Shown: in pieces, positions 63,401-64,000 of the stretch | Layout: each line of letters opens with the position of its first letter | How positions within the stretch are numbered: the first letter of the stretch is position 1 | Assembly (NCBI GenBank): GCA_903911085.1 | Contig: CAIWCC010000186.1 | Span: 1-64,000 of the forward strand | DNA length: 64,000 bases | Direction: 5' to 3' | Origin: an uncultured Bacteroidales bacterium | Lineage (GTDB): Bacteria > Bacteroidota > Bacteroidia > Bacteroidales > Paludibacteraceae | The notes under the pieces: model-generated | The model's input: only the letters and a program-made list of their open reading frames with translations | What the model was told of the DNA's origin: nothing | Database searches by the model: none | Made by a program: the position numbers and the translations under genes

Positions 63401-63458
63401 TGCACGCAAAAAAATGCTCAAGAATTTTATTTCCAAAAAAGTTGATACTGGTTTATAG
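60429..63458 (+). CDS. GH106-like alpha-L-rhamnosidase, periplasmic-type paralogue
   Basis: The 1009-aa protein aligns along its full length with residues ~1-1020 of the upstream GH106-like protein. It has QSPPANARPKVWWRWMGGQ (first residue may vary), the GITRDMEALKKAGFGGVVFF block, VDSYEAGLQNWSPRFRNEF, VVSEAFTTSP and FAEITLNGKSLSVLWKPPYK. A signal peptide precedes it (VKVGLVLVLMQILHFTSYA). There is no beta-helix or sorting domain. It is noticeably richer in GC-ending codons than its paralogue. A duplication followed by loss or gain of the C-terminal modules is the simplest history. Confidence 0.87.
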   Translation: MKRDFVKVGLVLVLMQILHFTSYAKDKANKNTLKIDSLVSNFQSPPANARPKVWWRWMGGQISRAGITRDMEALKKAGFGGVVFFQLDFAPSLNITSTVTPEIRIFSPEWWSLVQFAIQEANRCGLEFTFQNAMGFSAHGGPWITPEMSMQKLVWSETAATENTTFSTALPKPTVDAAWNYYKDIAVLAINKNATSGIVNEVIDLTSKMDANGAISWKVPAGTWKIIRMGHTTTGVKQHPVPNYANGLECDKMNKDAMKLHFDNYPAKVIQAAGKTPVTVFVDSYEAGLQNWSPRFRNEFIKRRGYDPLLWLPAVNNYIVESEEKTTRFKYDMNRTIEELMIDESYRALGEFSHQYPNANYQIQPYNTAFNLVEGGTVADRVSGEFWHKNTTYGWWTLSLAASVAHFTGNPIVVSEAFTTSPQHANWNDDAYELKAEGDLAFARGVNSMEMHVMAHQPWDPKYKPGMQAGPYGYHINPNNTWWNQSIGWTTYLTRSQYMLRQGGFVGDICYLYPNGLRGVTFPNGYNGDIMDAASFIKLLDVVEGRLVTPSGASYRVLYMQNDQAYTPELVNKIKSLVAKGAVVIGPKPVKSVSLSNYPLCDDMVKQVADSVWGKCDGVTIKENGFGKGKVYSGKTIKEVLDMLNVASDFELLGGSYSDIGWTHRRAGSTDIYFVSNQLKKDVSLNCRFRVSGLTPEIWNAETGKIINAPLWSSAGDKTTVNIQLSAVGACFVVFRKPSTVADPAVSMSVTGGADNFSSVEVSNDSMFLIAGKNAEYLVRTAAGKKCSETVKNVIAPLSLSEKWTVTFPSETGITTPVAFPTLSSWTENSDARIKYFSGTATYSKDFKLSGKQLAKDNVVYLDLGNVRNFAEITLNGKSLSVLWKPPYKLNISDYAVIGNNHIEIKVTNTWTNRMIGDEQEPDDVSWGKQTFTTDASPLYRGKAISELPSWLLNGTNRTSTGRQTFSTWNYYRATDSLLPSGIVGPVNIVFARKKMLKNFISKKVDTGL

Positions 63459-63534
63459 GCTATTTCTCATGATTGTTTTTTTTTGATTTTAGTTTGTAAT
63501 AATAATCTTTTGTAGATTGTAAATATTTAGAATA

Positions 63535-64000
63535 ATGAAAAAAATTGCTTTAATGCTTTTGGCTTTGGTTTTGGTTTTGTTCCAAAGCACAATGAATGCT
63601 CAGTCCAAAACATCTAACGATGCCAAAATGCAATGGTGGAAAGATGCCAAGTATGGCATGTTCATTCATTGGGGTTTATATGCTGTTCCGTCGGGTAAAT
63701 GGGGCGAACGTACCACTTGTGGCGAGTGGCTAATGTTGGAAGGGAAAATTTCGCGTAACGAGTATGCTAAATTGGCAACGCAATTTAATCCTACAAAATT
63801 TAATGCCGAAGAGTGGGTTAAATTGGCCAAAGATGCAGGTCAAAAATACATTGTAATTACATCGAAACACCACGATGGTTTTGCCATGTTTAAATCGAGC
63901 GATCCATATAATGTGGTGGATGCCACGCCATTTAAACGCGACGTTATAAAAGAGATGGCCGAAGCTTGTCGCAAATATGATATGAAATTTGGGTTGTATT
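63535..64000 (+). CDS. GH29 alpha-L-fucosidase, N-terminal part (runs off the window)
   Basis: The frame starts at the ATG at 63535 with a signal peptide (MKKIALMLLALVLVLFQSTM then NAQ). The mature start MQWWKDAKYGMFIHWGLYAVP followed by SGKWGERTTCGEW is the classic GH29 opening. QKYIVITSKHHDGFAMF is the second conserved block, whose His pair lines the fucose pocket. The nucleophile Asp and the rest lie beyond base 64000, so completeness cannot be judged. It continues the plus-strand enzyme run, 76 bases after the GH106 stop. Unlike the GH29-like protein at 51989, it has the standard motifs. Confidence 0.93.
   Translation, partial: MKKIALMLLALVLVLFQSTMNAQSKTSNDAKMQWWKDAKYGMFIHWGLYAVPSGKWGERTTCGEWLMLEGKISRNEYAKLATQFNPTKFNAEEWVKLAKDAGQKYIVITSKHHDGFAMFKSSDPYNVVDATPFKRDVIKEMAEACRKYDMKFGLY

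Noticed and set aside
28-64000. tRNA or rRNA genes, insertion sequences with transposases
   Set aside because: None could be recognised on either strand.

Overview
The window is AT-rich DNA from a member of the Bacteroidota, most likely an environmental Bacteroidales-type polysaccharide degrader. The evidence is a SusC/SusD pair with companion surface lipoproteins, many secreted glycoside hydrolases that end in type IX secretion (T9SS) C-terminal sorting domains, BACON domains, Bacteroidota-style promoters (TTTG then TAnnTTTG), and very weak Shine-Dalgarno signals. No rRNA, tRNA, CRISPR array, transposase or integrase gene was seen.

Left part, about 0.4-16 kb, mostly minus strand. It holds a small secreted protein, a SASA-type acetylesterase, an outer-membrane beta-barrel protein, a secreted hypothetical, a YdeI/OmdA-like protein, a BspA-type leucine-rich repeat protein, two tandem GH74 (xyloglucanase-like) paralogues and a PepSY-like lipoprotein. 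Acetylesterase plus GH74 fits acetylated xyloglucan.

Centre, 16.4-32.5 kb, plus strand. A lipoprotein esterase is followed by a LytS/LytTR two-component pair with its own promoter and terminator. Next comes a SusC-SusD-DUF4959/5000-DUF4998 operon with a strong terminator, then two GH95-type proteins, one canonical and one divergent.

Repeat-rich gap, 32.5-37.6 kb, with a smaller one at 41.4-43.7 kb. Short orphan genes (RraB-like, two DUF3592-like, a META-like secreted protein, lipoproteins and a scrap of a restriction-modification gene) lie among several families of non-coding repeats. A large FG-GAP/BACON T9SS protein sits between the two gaps.

Right part, 43.7-64 kb, plus strand. This is an enzyme run: three GH16 proteins, GH30, a multidomain GH29-like protein, two GH106-like proteins and the start of a classical GH29 fucosidase. 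Two phased LacI-type operator-like palindromes and a promoter precede the second GH16 gene. Endo-acting GH16/GH30 with fucosidases and rhamnosidase-like enzymes suggests a branched plant or algal glycan. Arabinogalactan protein or a beta-1,3/1,6-glucan are candidates; the substrate is not fixed by the sequence.

The least ordinary content is the repeat system. Five dispersed arrays are built from 42-bp units, each unit a small hairpin. Two hairpin versions occur (TCACA/TGTGA and TCTCC/GGAGA), with both arms changed together, while the linkers keep the same order in most copies. The arrays are joined to two further modules. A second family, about 290 bp with four hairpins, flanks the second GH74 gene as an inverted pair.
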